The notes under the pieces are model-generated. The model was not told the origin of the DNA and made no database searches. It was given only the letters and a program-made list of their open reading frames with translations. From positions 1-64,000 of the forward strand of contig DDDG01000023.1 of the NCBI GenBank assembly GCA_002336245.1: a stretch of DNA of 64,000 bases, in the 5' to 3' direction. Below are positions 35,489 to 46,700 of this stretch, piece after piece. The DNA is from Flavobacteriales bacterium UBA1986 (lineage in GTDB: Bacteria > Bacteroidota > Bacteroidia > Flavobacteriales_G > Salibacteraceae). Every line of letters begins with the position of its first letter. Positions within the stretch are counted from its first letter, which is position 1. A program made the translations under genes and the position numbers.

Positions 35489-36379
35489 CTATTTAGAATT
35501 GCGCTCTTCGTGCATCTGTCGAATCATTCCATCGGCAAGACCAACCTTTGGAACATGAATCTTTCGAATCTTCGCCCACTTCGTAACTTTTAGGAAGATG
35601 TTGCTTGCATGTTGAACAACATCAGCGCGGTCTAAATTCATATTCAGAAGAATGAGGCGCTCTTCGTAGGTCATGTTGTTAATTCGCTCTGCAGATTCCA
35701 CCAACTCATCGCGATAAAGCGGTTGCCAATTCATCTTTTGGTTCATTTTATAGATGCGGTTGATGTTACCTCCCGAGCCAATTGCTTCCAAATCTTTGAA
35801 CTCAACGCGATGTGCCTTGAGCCAATTTTTCATTTCATCCCAATCCTCTTCTGTAACCAAATCGTTCAAAAGGCGAATGGTTCCAATATTGAAGGACTTC
35901 ATCGTAGCAACTTCTCCTTTTACGAAGAGTGTCATCTCAGTACTACCACCACCTACGTCTATGTAGAGATAATTTTTGTTGGTGTCGAGAATGGTTTCGA
36001 TGTGGGTTGAAAAGATGATGTCGGCCTCTTCCTGACCACTGATGACTTCAAGGTTAATTCCTGTTTCGTTTCGTACTTGCTCGGCAACCAATTTGCCGTT
36101 TGTGGCTTCTCGCATAGCCGAGGTTGCGCAGGCTCTAGAAAAATCTACTTCATGCGCAATCATCAACTGCTTAAACGCGCGCATGCTCGAGATCAATCGG
36201 ATGGTGTTTCTCTTAGAAATTTCCCCCTCTGTAAACACATCTTGTCCCAAGCGAATGGGTACACGTACCAAGCTTACCTTTTTGAAATGAGTCTTACCCT
36301 TATAGTCAATGGCCGACATCAACAAGAGTCGGATGGCGTTCGAGCCTACATCTATACCTGCATAATTGGTAATCTCCAC
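35489..36379 (-). CDS. Ppx/GppA-family phosphatase
   Basis: 296 aa, the size of the short N-terminal-type exopolyphosphatases (actin-like ATPase fold, without the HD-like C-terminal domain). Seen: GIDVGSNAIRLLL (phosphate 1), ATSAMREATNGK, SGQEEADIIF, YIDVGGGSTEMTLF (phosphate 2) and AIGSGGNINRIY. It hydrolyses polyphosphate and/or pppGpp and so links to the stringent response. It lies 10 bases downstream of the DegT-family gene on the same strand. Confidence 0.92.
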   Translation of the reverse strand: MEITNYAGIDVGSNAIRLLLMSAIDYKGKTHFKKVSLVRVPIRLGQDVFTEGEISKRNTIRLISSMRAFKQLMIAHEVDFSRACATSAMREATNGKLVAEQVRNETGINLEVISGQEEADIIFSTHIETILDTNKNYLYIDVGGGSTEMTLFVKGEVATMKSFNIGTIRLLNDLVTEEDWDEMKNWLKAHRVEFKDLEAIGSGGNINRIYKMNQKMNWQPLYRDELVESAERINNMTYEERLILLNMNLDRADVVQHASNIFLKVTKWAKIRKIHVPKVGLADGMIRQMHEERNSK

Positions 36380-36389
36380 GTCGATGATT

Positions 36390-37589
36390 TTAGAATTTTG
36401 ATAAAAACTCTCTCGAAGAGTTTTTTAAATGATCCAACATCGGACGAGTAAGGCCGTGATGGCAAGCAATCAACATTCCTCCGCGCATCACCAAGTCGGT
36501 TTCTGGATAGCCGTTCGCAGTGGCCCTGTGGGTGACATTCTTCATGGCAGGCTGACGGATGATGTTTCCAGTAAACACTGTGCGTGTCATAATGAGAAGC
36601 TTCTCCAAGAATATCTGCATTTCCCTTCTTTTAAAAGGAGCGTCGTCTTTTATAGTAAGCGCAAAGGCCAACCATCCTGTATACGAATCAGGAAGCTGAT
36701 TCGGCAGAATGAACCAATCTTCCCATTCGGAGAAGAATGTGCGAAGTTCATTGTAGTTGTCTATTCTCGCTTGAATGTTATCGTTCAACTTGTTTAATTG
36801 AACAAGTCCAAATGACGCACCCATCTCAGAGGGCTCAAGGTTGAAACCCAGCTCTTCGAATACAAACTTTGAATCGTATTCGATGCCGTCCACTTTTACA
36901 TTAAAACGGTTTTCAATTTTCTCCGATTCCACAAAAAGACTAGAACTACGACCCCATGAACGAAGGAGTTTAGCTCTCTCATAATGTTCGTCTGTATTTA
37001 CGCACAACATTCCGCCATTTCCAGCAGCATTAATCACGTGTGAACCATAAAAGCTGGTGATGCTCATATCAGAGAAGCGGCCACTGCTTTTACCTCCAAT
37101 GAGAGCTCCCAAAGTATCGGCTGAATCTTCGAGGACGAAGAGATTGTATTTATCGGCAATCGCTCGCAGTTTTTGCCAGTCGGGCAGGTTACCAATGAGG
37201 TTTGGAATGACCAAAGCCTTGGTCTTCTCAGAAATCATTTCTTCTACAAGGTCAGCATTGATGCAATACGTTCCCGGTTCAACGTCGACAAAGGCAGGAA
37301 TTAAACCTCTGCGAACTTGTGGTGCAACGGTAGTGGCGAAGGTGAGGGCAGGAGTAATAACTTCTGCACCTGCTTCAAAATCCATCACTTCTGCCGCCAA
37401 ATAGAGGGCCGAAGAACCCGAGTTCACCATAATTCCATGCTTTTTTGCATAGAGGTCGGAAACGCTATCTTCCATTTCCCGGACGTGCTTACCCATTTGA
37501 GTGCTCGTCTTTAAAACGTTTACAACTGCATCAATTTCATCTTGACCGTGAACGGTCATTCCATAAGGAACTGCAATGGGATTACTCAT
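36390..37589 (-). CDS. DegT/DnrJ-family PLP enzyme with His in place of the catalytic Lys (dehydratase type)
   Basis: 399 aa, fold type I PLP enzyme of the sugar aminotransferase family. NSGSSALYLA (55-64), TPALTFATTVAP (79-90) and VLEDSADTLGA (152-162, Asp155 for the pyridine nitrogen) are conserved. Where aminotransferases have the Schiff-base Lys, this protein has His184 (SFYGSHVINAAGNGGML), as in the RfbH/E1 and ColD deoxygenating dehydratases, which use PMP. It probably removes a hydroxyl from a nucleotide sugar. The neighbouring RmlD-like reductase fits a deoxy-sugar route. A perfect -7 box lies upstream at 37616-37609. Confidence 0.85.
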   Translation of the reverse strand: MSNPIAVPYGMTVHGQDEIDAVVNVLKTSTQMGKHVREMEDSVSDLYAKKHGIMVNSGSSALYLAAEVMDFEAGAEVITPALTFATTVAPQVRRGLIPAFVDVEPGTYCINADLVEEMISEKTKALVIPNLIGNLPDWQKLRAIADKYNLFVLEDSADTLGALIGGKSSGRFSDMSITSFYGSHVINAAGNGGMLCVNTDEHYERAKLLRSWGRSSSLFVESEKIENRFNVKVDGIEYDSKFVFEELGFNLEPSEMGASFGLVQLNKLNDNIQARIDNYNELRTFFSEWEDWFILPNQLPDSYTGWLAFALTIKDDAPFKRREMQIFLEKLLIMTRTVFTGNIIRQPAMKNVTHRATANGYPETDLVMRGGMLIACHHGLTRPMLDHLKNSSREFLSKF

Positions 37590-37608
37590 TTAGTCGAATA
37601 TTAGGCGC

Positions 37609-37616
37609 CAAAGCTA
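37609..37616 (-). promoter_or_regulatory. -7 promoter box of the DegT-family gene
   Basis: TAGCTTTG on the minus strand (perfect TAnnTTTG), followed by GCGCC. Predicted transcription starts near 37602, about 13 bases before the ATG. The same TTTGGCGCC stretch follows the -7 box of the reductase gene at 38545-38533. Confidence 0.5.
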
Positions 37617-37658
37617 ATTTTAACTGGCCTTCATTATATTGAATTCTCGCAAATTGTA

Positions 37659-38531
37659 TCAAGAACTTTTACTCCTTAAATAATCATCCAAATTCGAGAA
37701 CTTGAAGTTAGGATGCTCATCTAAAAATCGTTTAGCAATCAAACCTCCCATCAAAGGTCGGTCAGCCGCTTGCTTTAGTTCAGAAGTGAAAACAGAACTA
37801 AGTTTAATCTGTTCATTTGGGAAGTATGAAAGCACGCGTTGGGCAAGTTGCATCCGATTTAGAAAGTCAGTGCTGGCTAGGTGATAAATTCCGGATTTAT
37901 TCTCCGTGATTAAATGTCCGATGCATCGAGCCACATCATAAGCATTGATTGGTGTGGCATACTGATCCACTGGAAGTTTCAATTCGCGCTCTTCTTTGTC
38001 GCTGCTTAATTCTATGAGGCGCGACACGAAATTTTTATTTCGCTCTTCGTCACCATACACATTGGTAATGCGCAATGAGAGACTATCAGGAAGTTCTTCT
38101 AAAACATGCGTTTCAGCCTCTAATTTGTGCCTACCGTAAACGCTCAATGGGTTGAGCTCGTCGGATTCAATGTAAGGCCCATTTTCACCATCAAACACAT
38201 AATCGCTCGAGATGTAGAGCATTTTAGCCCCAATCTTCTTGGCTTTTTCAACTAGATTTTTGGTTGAGCGAACTGTTTTCTCATAGCTCTCTAGTGGATG
38301 CTCCTCGCAGTAGTCTACCCAAGTCAATGCGCCACAATGAACAATCCAATCTGGGGAAAATTTCACAAGTGGATCCTCGCCTGAAGAGGGCATATTCAGG
38401 GTATCGTAGCCAATTGTATACTTTGTTGGAAAGCTAAAATGACTTCCAAGTACCTCAATGTTTCGAGAGGAGAGATGGCGGAATACATTTCCACCGACCA
38501 AGCCAGAAGCTCCTGCAATAAATACCTTCAT
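37659..38531 (-). CDS. RmlD-like dTDP-4-dehydrorhamnose reductase / extended SDR
   Basis: 290 aa. Rossmann fold with VFIAGASGLVGGNV at the N-terminus, catalytic SSDYVFDG and YGRHKLEAE (Tyr-x3-Lys of the SDR family) near residues 115-145. Typical of RmlD reductases that finish deoxy-sugar nucleotide synthesis using NAD(P)H. The substrate is not certain. I chose ATG at 38531 over a TTG three codons upstream. It is transcribed towards the DegT-family gene but has its own promoter box. Confidence 0.85.
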   Translation of the reverse strand: MKVFIAGASGLVGGNVFRHLSSRNIEVLGSHFSFPTKYTIGYDTLNMPSSGEDPLVKFSPDWIVHCGALTWVDYCEEHPLESYEKTVRSTKNLVEKAKKIGAKMLYISSDYVFDGENGPYIESDELNPLSVYGRHKLEAETHVLEELPDSLSLRITNVYGDEERNKNFVSRLIELSSDKEERELKLPVDQYATPINAYDVARCIGHLITENKSGIYHLASTDFLNRMQLAQRVLSYFPNEQIKLSSVFTSELKQAADRPLMGGLIAKRFLDEHPNFKFSNLDDYLRSKSS

Positions 38532-38537
38532 GGGCGC

Positions 38538-38545
38538 CAAAGTTA
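38538..38545 (-). promoter_or_regulatory. -7 promoter box directly before the reductase start codon
   Basis: TAACTTTG (perfect TAnnTTTG) is separated from the ATG at 38531 by only six bases (GCGCCC), so the transcript should be leaderless or nearly so. Confidence 0.45.
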
Positions 38546-38717
38546 TATGTACGGTTGATAATTGGCCTTTCGGAAAACATTAATCGAACAAATAATGTTT
38601 TATAATTGCACTTGCATTGCTCAATGCACAAATCCAAAGCTGATTTCCTCAGCGAACATTATCAATAGATTAGAACTATTCCCTTCTAGAGCACATTCCT
38701 TAATAAACACACATTTA

Positions 38718-40346
38718 ATGTACGACATTGCTGAACTCAACACAAAACTTGTTGGGGAGCTTAAAGAAATTGCCAAGGAACTCGAAGTTCCGCGTTTCGA
38801 CAAATTGAAAAAAGAAGACCTTGTTTATCAGATTCTAGATTTACAAGCCGTAAAGAAGCACGAAAACACTCCTGAAGAAGAGGAGGAAAAAGAGCGGAAC
38901 TTTAAAAAGCGTCCGAGCCGCCCGGAATCAAAGCGAGAATCTAAACCTCGCGAGGATAAAAAGCCAGAAGCCTCTGCCTCAGCTTCAGCTTCAGAATCGG
39001 ATTCTGATTCTCAAACTAAGGAGTCAGATGGTGAAGAGAAGAGAACCAAGCCCAACCCCAGATCAAAAGATAACTCTGGTTCTAGAGAGCCAAGGGATTC
39101 GAAAGATCAACGAGAGCCAAGAGAATCGCGCGAAAACAACTCTCGGAATGGCAATCAAGATCGAAATCAAGGTAGGAGAGACGATCGCCGTTCCAACCGA
39201 CCTGAAAAAGTTGAGCCTAAATACAATTTCGAGGACTTGGTTGTAGCCGAAGGTGTTCTTGAAACCATGCAAGACGGTTATGGTTTCTTAAGATCTTCCG
39301 ACTACAACTATTTGAATTCTCCGGACGACGTCTACGTTTCTCAATCTCAGATCAAGCTATTTGGATTGAAAACTGGAGATACGGTTCAAGGTTCCATTCG
39401 TCCCCCACGAGATGGCGAGAAGTACTTCCCGCTCATAAAAGTAAACTCGATCAATGGAAGAACACTCGAAGAAGTACGTGATCGCGTACCCTTTGACTAT
39501 TTAACACCATTGTTCCCTCAGGAGAAGTTAAGTCTTACTGGTCATCCTAAAGAATCCATCTCAACAAGAGTTATGGATATGTTTACACCGATTGGTAAAG
39601 GTCAACGTGGACTTATTGTAGCCCAACCAAAAACGGGTAAAACACAATTGTTACAAGAAGTGGCGAATGCCATCGCCAGCAACCACCCTGAATGTTACTT
39701 GATCATTCTATTGATTGATGAGCGTCCGGAAGAGGTTACCGACATGAAGCGTTCTGTGAACGCTGAAGTTGTTGCTTCTACCTTCGATGAGCCTGCTGAA
39801 AAGCACGTGAAAATCGCAAACATTGTCTTGAACAAAGCAAAACGTATGGTTGAATGTGGCCACGACGTTGTGATCCTTCTCGACTCCATTACTCGTTTGG
39901 CTCGTGCCTACAATACAGTTTCTCCTGCTTCAGGAAAAGTACTTACCGGTGGTGTTGACGCTCACGCTTTGCACAAGCCTAAGAAGTTCTTCGGTGCGGC
40001 AAGGAACATTGAAAATGGAGGTTCTTTAACCATCATTGCTACGGCCCTTACTGAAACGGGTTCTAAAATGGATGAGGTGATCTTTGAAGAATTCAAAGGA
40101 ACCGGTAACATGGAACTTCAGCTGGATCGTAAGCTTTCGAATCGACGTATGTACCCAGCCATCGATTTGGTTGCATCAAGCACACGCCGCGACGATCTTT
40201 TGATCAACAAAGATTTCTTACAACGCATTTGGATTTTAAGAAAACACCTTTCCGATATGACTCCGGTGGAGGCCATGGAATTCTTGAAAGACAAAATGAA
40301 GTTTGCCAAAACAAACGAGGAGTTCCTCGTTTCTATGAACGGATAA
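38718..40346 (+). CDS. rho: Transcription termination factor Rho with a long disordered insert
   Basis: 542 aa RNA-dependent hexameric helicase. A Rho_N domain ([19 protein letters not shown]...) spans residues 1-43. Residues about 45-165 are low complexity, dominated by E, K, R, S, N and D. The cold-shock RNA-binding domain starts near 175 ([21 protein letters not shown]). The ATPase core has Walker A PKTGKT near 304, Walker [11 protein letters not shown] and the Q/R loops. The ATG at 38718 is the real start; an open frame back to 38562 has no Rho-like sequence. A terminator follows at 40351. Confidence 0.97.
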   Translation: MYDIAELNTKLVGELKEIAKELEVPRFDKLKKEDLVYQILDLQAVKKHENTPEEEEEKERNFKKRPSRPESKRESKPREDKKPEASASASASESDSDSQTKESDGEEKRTKPNPRSKDNSGSREPRDSKDQREPRESRENNSRNGNQDRNQGRRDDRRSNRPEKVEPKYNFEDLVVAEGVLETMQDGYGFLRSSDYNYLNSPDDVYVSQSQIKLFGLKTGDTVQGSIRPPRDGEKYFPLIKVNSINGRTLEEVRDRVPFDYLTPLFPQEKLSLTGHPKESISTRVMDMFTPIGKGQRGLIVAQPKTGKTQLLQEVANAIASNHPECYLIILLIDERPEEVTDMKRSVNAEVVASTFDEPAEKHVKIANIVLNKAKRMVECGHDVVILLDSITRLARAYNTVSPASGKVLTGGVDAHALHKPKKFFGAARNIENGGSLTIIATALTETGSKMDEVIFEEFKGTGNMELQLDRKLSNRRMYPAIDLVASSTRRDDLLINKDFLQRIWILRKHLSDMTPVEAMEFLKDKMKFAKTNEEFLVSMNG

Positions 40347-40350
40347 AATT

Positions 40351-40373
40351 AAAGGGACTTCGGTCCCTTTTTT
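40351..40373 (+). terminator. Rho-independent terminator of rho
   Basis: AAAGGGAC, a TTCG tetraloop, GTCCCTTT and then more T. This textbook hairpin begins four bases after the rho stop codon and ends just before the DUF4199 ATG at 40381. Confidence 0.92.
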
Positions 40374-40380
40374 CTTTGCT

Positions 40381-40875
40381 ATGAATAAGGCTCTGAATAA
40401 AACTGCACTCAATTTTGCTTTGGCTGGAATAGGGGTGAAGTTAACTACCTTCTATTTCGCGCTTCCCTTTGAGATTGGCATCTTCGGGTATTTCTTATTC
40501 ATTCTATTCGCGCTTTTCCTTGGCATGCGCAAGCACATCATTCAAAATGGGTTTTTGGGCTTCGGTGACGTACTGAAAGCAGGAATGAAAATTGGGAGCA
40601 TTTACGCGCTTCTCGTTGCTATTTTCACTTACGTCTATTACCGCTTCATCGACTACAACTTTTTCCCCGGACAAATAGCCGAACGTATGTTGGCAGGAAG
40701 GGAAGCTGGAATGTCTGATGAACAGATTGTTCAGATGAAGGACACCCTTGAATTTGTATTTTCGGCAAGTACGCAAACAACCGCCACCCTCATTGGGTTC
40801 ATGTTCGTCGGTTTCATCTACGCCCTCATTTGGACATTGATCTTTACGAAGATTCCTAGAACAAGAGGTGTTTAA
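40381..40875 (+). CDS. DUF4199 membrane protein
   Basis: 164 aa with four membrane helices (about 10-30, 32-50, 68-92 and 136-158) in the DUF4199 layout: helical pair, KAGMKIGSIYALLVAIFTYVYYRFID, an acidic soluble loop with MSDEQIVQMKD, then a last helix. The family is almost restricted to Bacteroidota and has no known function. The stop codon abuts the convergent prfC stop (40875/40876). It sits directly after the rho terminator, so its expression depends on read-through or on a promoter not evident here. Confidence 0.85.
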   Translation: MNKALNKTALNFALAGIGVKLTTFYFALPFEIGIFGYFLFILFALFLGMRKHIIQNGFLGFGDVLKAGMKIGSIYALLVAIFTYVYYRFIDYNFFPGQIAERMLAGREAGMSDEQIVQMKDTLEFVFSASTQTTATLIGFMFVGFIYALIWTLIFTKIPRTRGV

Positions 40876-42468
40876 TTAAACGTCTGTTTTGAATTCCGAT
40901 GTTTTGTGGAAATCAAGATCCGGATAACTCTCTTGTGCCGACTTCAACATCCAAGAAGAAGGAGCTAAATAAACATAGTTTCCATCTTTATCAATGGCGA
41001 CGTCGTTGGCTTTTATTCTGAGGAAATCTTTCAGTTGAGCAGGATTGTCTGTGGTAATCCAACAAGCCATGTGATAGGGTAGGCCTCTAAACTCACAGCT
41101 CGCACCGTATTCATTTTTAAGTCTGTATTGAATGACTTCAAACTGAAGCTCTCCAACCGTACCTATGATTTTGATGCTCCCCGGCTGCTTAGTAAAGAGC
41201 TGAGCAACACCTTCCTCAGTCAATTGAGCCAGACCTTTTTCCAACTGCTTCGTTTTCATTGGGTCTTTATTGATCACTTCCCGAAACAGCTCAGGTGAGA
41301 AGGATGGAATGCCTTTGAATTGCAATTCTTCTCCTTCAGTGAGGGTATCGCCAATTTTAAAGTTGCCCGTATCGTACAGACCAATTACATCGCCTGGGAA
41401 TGCTTCGTCGATGACGTTTTTATCGCGAGCCATGAAGGTGTATGGGTTGTTGTACTTGAATTCCTTTTTCAAGCGCACATGATGGTAGAACTTGTTTTTG
41501 TGAAAAACACCGCTGCAAATGCGCAAGAAGGCTATTCGATCTCGATGCCTAGGGTCGATGTTCGCATGAATCTTGAAAATGAAGCCTGTGAATTTTGGTT
41601 CATTGGGCTCAACAAAGCGAACATCTGCCGGGCGACCTTTTGGCCGAGGAGCCATTTGTACAAAGGCGTCGAGTAATTCGTTCACACCAAAACTGTTCAA
41701 TGCACTGCCAAAAAAGACCGGCGCCAATTTACCCGCTGCATATTCCTCTCGATTAAATTCATCGTAAACTCCTTCAACCAACTCAATATCTGACCTTAAT
41801 TCATTGGCTAATTCGTCACCAACCTGCTGCTGAATAACGGGATCATTGATGTCTTTCACCTTGATGAGCTCGTCTGCAATTTGGGTTTTATTGGCCTTGA
41901 AAAGGTTGAGGCCTTTTGCGAACAGATTGTATACTCCCTTAAAGGTCGAGCCAATACCAATAGGCCAGGAGAGGGGTCGAACTCGAATGTTCAGTGTTTC
42001 CTCAAGCTCGTCTAAGAGTTCAAAGGGATCACGTCCCTCGAGGTCCATTTTATTGATAAAAATGATGACGGGAGTATCGCGCATTCGGCATACTTCCATC
42101 AAGGCTTTAGTTTGTGGCTCAACTCCCTTCACGCAGTCAATGACAAGCACAACGCTGTCAACCGCTGTTAAAGTTCTGTAGGTATCTTCTGCAAAATCCT
42201 TGTGACCAGGAGTGTCGAGTAGGTTGATGAGTTGCTCTTGATATTCAAAGCTCATTACAGAAGTTGCCACAGAAATACCCCGTTGCTTCTCGATTTCCAT
42301 GAAATCGGAGGCAGCTGTTTTAGAGATTTTGTTGTTTTTAACAGCTCCCGCAGTTTGTATGGCTCCACCAAAGAGCAGGAACTTCTCCGTGAGGGTGGTT
42401 TTGCCCGCATCTGGGTGAGAAATAATCGCAAATGTCTTTCTCTTGTTCCTGTGCACTTCTTGACTCAT
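40876..42468 (-). CDS. prfC: Peptide chain release factor 3
   Basis: 530 aa translational GTPase that removes RF1/RF2 from the ribosome after termination. G1 [12 protein letters not shown], the switch I region [18 protein letters not shown]3 [14 protein letters not shown] and G4 [12 protein letters not shown] are all visible, then domains II and III with [27 protein letters not shown] chose ATG at 42468 ([15 protein letters not shown]); the frame extends upstream to 42510 but that part runs into the divergent desaturase leader. A -7 box lies six bases upstream. Confidence 0.97.
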   Translation of the reverse strand: MSQEVHRNKRKTFAIISHPDAGKTTLTEKFLLFGGAIQTAGAVKNNKISKTAASDFMEIEKQRGISVATSVMSFEYQEQLINLLDTPGHKDFAEDTYRTLTAVDSVVLVIDCVKGVEPQTKALMEVCRMRDTPVIIFINKMDLEGRDPFELLDELEETLNIRVRPLSWPIGIGSTFKGVYNLFAKGLNLFKANKTQIADELIKVKDINDPVIQQQVGDELANELRSDIELVEGVYDEFNREEYAAGKLAPVFFGSALNSFGVNELLDAFVQMAPRPKGRPADVRFVEPNEPKFTGFIFKIHANIDPRHRDRIAFLRICSGVFHKNKFYHHVRLKKEFKYNNPYTFMARDKNVIDEAFPGDVIGLYDTGNFKIGDTLTEGEELQFKGIPSFSPELFREVINKDPMKTKQLEKGLAQLTEEGVAQLFTKQPGSIKIIGTVGELQFEVIQYRLKNEYGASCEFRGLPYHMACWITTDNPAQLKDFLRIKANDVAIDKDGNYVYLAPSSWMLKSAQESYPDLDFHKTSEFKTDV

Positions 42469-42474
42469 AGGCGG

Positions 42475-42482
42475 CAAAAGTA
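42475..42482 (-). promoter_or_regulatory. -7 promoter box directly before the prfC start codon
   Basis: TACTTTTG (perfect TAnnTTTG) on the minus strand, six bases (CCGCCT) before the ATG at 42468. This predicts a leaderless transcript. Confidence 0.45.
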
Positions 42483-42575
42483 ATGATGTCATCAAGTGTT
42501 CGTTGTTCATATTTCAGTCTATATGAACAAAATGCTTCAATTTTCCTTTGTATTTTCGCACTCAAACTACAAAAC

Positions 42576-43670
42576 ATGACAAAAGCCTTCACAGCCCCAA
42601 GATTTGTTTCTAAGTCAAAAGCTGAGTTCACGAAGACTCTGAACAAGCGAGTAGAGAAGTATTTTAAAGAAAACGGGATTTCCAAAAAGGGAAATTGGAA
42701 AATGATCATCAAGTTCATTTTAGTTTTCGCAGCCTATTTTGTTCCCTTTGGATTTATGCTCACTGGTAACTTTCAAAGTGCAGCTGGTGTACTTGGACTT
42801 TACTTTTTAATGGGTATAGGTCAATCTTTAATTGGTCTTTCAATCATGCACGATGCCAACCATGGCTCTTTATCGAAAAACAGAAAAATCAACGACATCG
42901 TTTCCTATTCATTGAACCTTATTGGTGGGAATTCAATCAACTGGAAAATTCAGCACAACTTCCTCCATCACAGTTTTACCAATGTTCATGGTATGGATGA
43001 GGATATAAGCAGCATTCCCATTCTTCGTTTTGCACCTCAAACGAAACGCCTTGCCATTCACAAATTCCAGTTCTTGTACGCTTGGTTCTTTTACGGGCTA
43101 ATGACATTTAGCTGGACTGTCGCAAAAGACATGATTCAACTTGTGAGCTTTGACAAACGAGGATTGCTAAAAATGCAACGCACCACATTTGCTAGAGAAA
43201 TGGCAATCATTGTGGTTAGTAAAATTATTTTCTATGCCTATACACTTGTCATTCCATTGATGGCTCTCGAAACTGCCTGGTACTGGGTGTTTCTCGGATG
43301 GGTTCTTATGCACATTGTATCAGGAGTTATTCTTGCTGCAATCTTCCAACCAGCTCATGTTGTAAAAGAAACAGAGTATCCTGAAATGAATGAGGAAGGA
43401 AATGTTGAGAATCAATGGACAATCCATCAGCTTTCTACTACCATGAACTTTGCCCCTACAAGTGAGCTCTTCTCATATTTCGTAGGAGGCTTGAACTTTC
43501 AGGTAGAGCACCATCTTTTTCCACACATCTGTCACCAGCACTACAAGGCCATGGCGCCTATCGTGGAAGAGACTTGCAAGGAATTTGATGTTCCTTATTA
43601 CAGCAAAAAGACCTTCTTAGGTGCTGTAGTAGACCACACTCAACTTCTTTACCGATTCGGTAGAGCATAG
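42576..43670 (+). CDS. Membrane fatty-acid desaturase (front-end type)
   Basis: 364 aa di-iron membrane desaturase. The three histidine boxes are HDANHG, HNFLHHSFTN and QVEHHLFPHICHQHY; the QVEHH form of the third box is typical of delta-5/6-type acyl-lipid desaturases. Four membrane helices in two pairs flank the boxes. It introduces double bases into membrane lipid acyl chains (double bonds), adjusting fluidity. I chose ATG at 42576, since upstream residues in the open frame are not desaturase-like. TATTTTCGC at 42551-42559 resembles a -7 box (TAnnTTTG with one change). Confidence 0.9.
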   Translation: MTKAFTAPRFVSKSKAEFTKTLNKRVEKYFKENGISKKGNWKMIIKFILVFAAYFVPFGFMLTGNFQSAAGVLGLYFLMGIGQSLIGLSIMHDANHGSLSKNRKINDIVSYSLNLIGGNSINWKIQHNFLHHSFTNVHGMDEDISSIPILRFAPQTKRLAIHKFQFLYAWFFYGLMTFSWTVAKDMIQLVSFDKRGLLKMQRTTFAREMAIIVVSKIIFYAYTLVIPLMALETAWYWVFLGWVLMHIVSGVILAAIFQPAHVVKETEYPEMNEEGNVENQWTIHQLSTTMNFAPTSELFSYFVGGLNFQVEHHLFPHICHQHYKAMAPIVEETCKEFDVPYYSKKTFLGAVVDHTQLLYRFGRA

Positions 43671-43726
43671 TAGGCAAAAGCAAAGAACTCTTTCGGTATA
43701 TTCGGGTCCTCAATAATAAGGACCCT

Positions 43727-46700
43727 ATGAAGAAGTGGATTAGCCTAGCAAGTGTTTTACTTGCAACTCTTGGTGTTTTCGCCCAAGACACTACAACAGT
43801 ACAGACATTCGAATTCAGCGACATCACAAAACGTCGTGGTGTTTACGCCTTTCCCTCAGACACGGATTCTTTCCGTAAGATCATCATGGAGATGACCTTG
43901 AAGTGTGATCCGGCAACCACGCAAGATGGATTTGACTGCGGTGAGTGGGATTACTTGACCTACACCTATGTGTATGACCACAGAGGAATTTACGATTCTA
44001 CATATCTAAGTCACCCAAGCTTTCTTATCGGTAACGCCAGTCCTGATTCATTTGAATATGTGACGAATGCTGTTTTCGACCGTAATCGTGAAACATCTTA
44101 TTTCTTAAATAGAACTGCAACAACATCGAACTCCTTAATACCTGTAGGTGTCGGTGCTCTAACAACTCAAAAGGTCCTTGACCTAAGAGAGCGTTCTGGT
44201 CGCAGTCAATACATTTTTAAGGCTTCTGAATTGACTTCAGCTGGATTGAACGCAGGGGATATTACAGGTCTTGATTTGGACCTTGACCAAGGTTCAGGCT
44301 TCATTGGTCGATTGGAAATTCTAATTGGTCATACAACTCTTGATTCTCTCGTTGGACCGCAACCTTTTACGGCATTGCAAACTGTTTTTCTCCAGTCAAT
44401 TCCTATGGGAACATTTGGTGACTTTCATCAAGCCTTCAATTGGAATGGAAGTGATAACATCATTGTAGAATTTCGCTTCGACAACAACAATGGCTACCCT
44501 TTAGGAAACCCTGTCTTTAAGGCTGATTCTACGAGCTATCCAAGTGGACGTTCATGGAGTGGCACGGACTATTATCTTGATTTTAACGGCAACAGACAAG
44601 AAGTTAACATTGGACAATTTCCTGAATTGAATGGAAACTCATCGAAGACAATTGAAGCTTGGGCGCAGGCTAGAAGCTTTAACAATGCTGGTATATGGCA
44701 AGCTGGGCAGCGTGGGGCAACGGGTAAAGACTTCAGCCTCCGCACTAGTAGCACAAACGATGTTTGGAGAGTTCAACACTGGGGTACTCCGGATTACGAT
44801 GCGACAGTTGCTGGAAGTAAAGACAAGTGGAATCACTATGCTGTTACATACAATGGTAGCACCTCTAAACTTTACGTAAATGGCCTTCAAGTAGCTCAAG
44901 AAAACGCCAATCTAAACACTGGTAGTCTTGCTATTCAATTGGCGCGCTGGCAGGGTAGTTTCTTCAATGGGGCTATTGACCAAATGCGTGTTTGGGAAGA
45001 TGATTTAAGTGGTACAACCCTAAAAGAATACAGCAGAAAAGCAATTGATGGAAGTCACCCAAATGTGAACAGCTTATTGGGGTCTTACGACTTTGATGAA
45101 GGCTCTGGAAATTTCACCTTCGACAACTCTTTGAATAACAGAGGGGCCGCCTATTTAAGCAATGCGCCAGCTTGGAACCCAATTCGTTCATGGGACTTGT
45201 TCAAAGGAATGGAGGAGACAAACATCCGTCCTAAAGTTATCTTCCACCAAGACATCTTTACTGCGACTTTGGATTCGAGTTTCTTGTACGATACGATTTA
45301 TCGGGCACCAGTTCAAATCAGAAAGTTTGAAAACACTTCTGCTGGAATCATTATAGCCGATGATGAAACCTTATACCCCAATATCGCAACCGACACACTC
45401 ACGGTTTGGGAAGCTGAAGTCTATCGATACACATTCGATCGCATGAGCGGACAAAAAGTAGATTCCGTATTTATCAATAAAAGTGGAGTGGAGCGCAATT
45501 TCCTAAAAGAATGGTACTCTCCATTGGCACGTTTTGAAATCGGGCGCTTCATCACCCCTTATGGAATTGGGCTAGATCTTGGTCCTGACGGATTTACTTG
45601 GTGGTATGATGTAACAGATTACGCTCCATTGCTCAGAGATTCAGTGGACATTTCGACTGGTAACCAACAAGAATTAGTCGACTTGAAGTTCCATATGATT
45701 AAAGGAGAGCCCACAAGAGAAGTTGTCGGCATCAATCGAATTTGGGGACAGAACCGAAGTTATTCTTATCGAAATTTGGACGACGATGTCAGCCTTTCAG
45801 AAAAGACGTTAGACCTTTTTCCAAATACGGAATCCTATAAGGTTCGAACGCGTATCACTGGTCATGGTCATAACAGCAACGATGGCAATTTCCCTCATTG
45901 CTGTGAATGGAAAGACAACGAACACTCGCTTCAGGTCGATGGAGTAAATGCCGGTGTATGGCATATATGGCAAACTCATGAATGTGCATTGAATCCAGTC
46001 TATCCGCAAGGCGGAACTTGGCCAGGTGCTCGCGAAGGATGGTGCCCTGGTGATGTAGTTAAGAACTTCGACTATGAAATTGAAGACTACATTTCTGGAA
46101 CTGAGGTAAAACTCGATTATTCAATTACGCCTGTTCCTGCAAACAACTTAGGAATGGGAAGTGGAAACTACCAAATGGCCATGCAATTGTTTCAGTATGG
46201 ACCTTACAAGAGTGAGTTCGATGCTGAAGTTGAAGAGATCATCAGTCCGAGCAATAAGGCTTACTACAGCCGACAAAGTCTATTGTGTAAGAATCCATAC
46301 GTAGTGATTCGAAACAATGGTTCTGAAACTCTAAACAAGCTGAACGTATACTACGGCGTTTCGGGAGGAGTAGAGTGGGTGAAGCCGTGGTTTGGGACTC
46401 TTGGGCCAAATGAAACGACTGAAGTAGAGCTTGACGTTACAGGAGCAGGCTTCTGGTCTGGTAACGGCCAGAACATGTTTACTGCACGAGTAGAAGGACC
46501 AAACGGTAGGGTTGATGAATATGCCGATAACGATGCCCTTACTGTACCGCTTCAAATCCCTGATCATTATGAAGGCAAAGTCGTCATTAGTTTCACAACG
46601 AACAGCGCTGCAAATGAAAATGCGCTAACAGTGAAAGATCTTGAAGGAAACATGATTGTAGATTGGTCTACACTAAACAATACCACAACCTACACAGATA

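Noticed and set aside
38562..38717. Longer rho reading frame starting at 38562
   Set aside because: The extra 52 residues do not resemble Rho; the conserved Rho_N domain starts at the ATG at 38718.
42483..42575. Longer start of the desaturase gene
   Set aside because: It would run over the prfC start and promoter, and the added residues are not desaturase-like.
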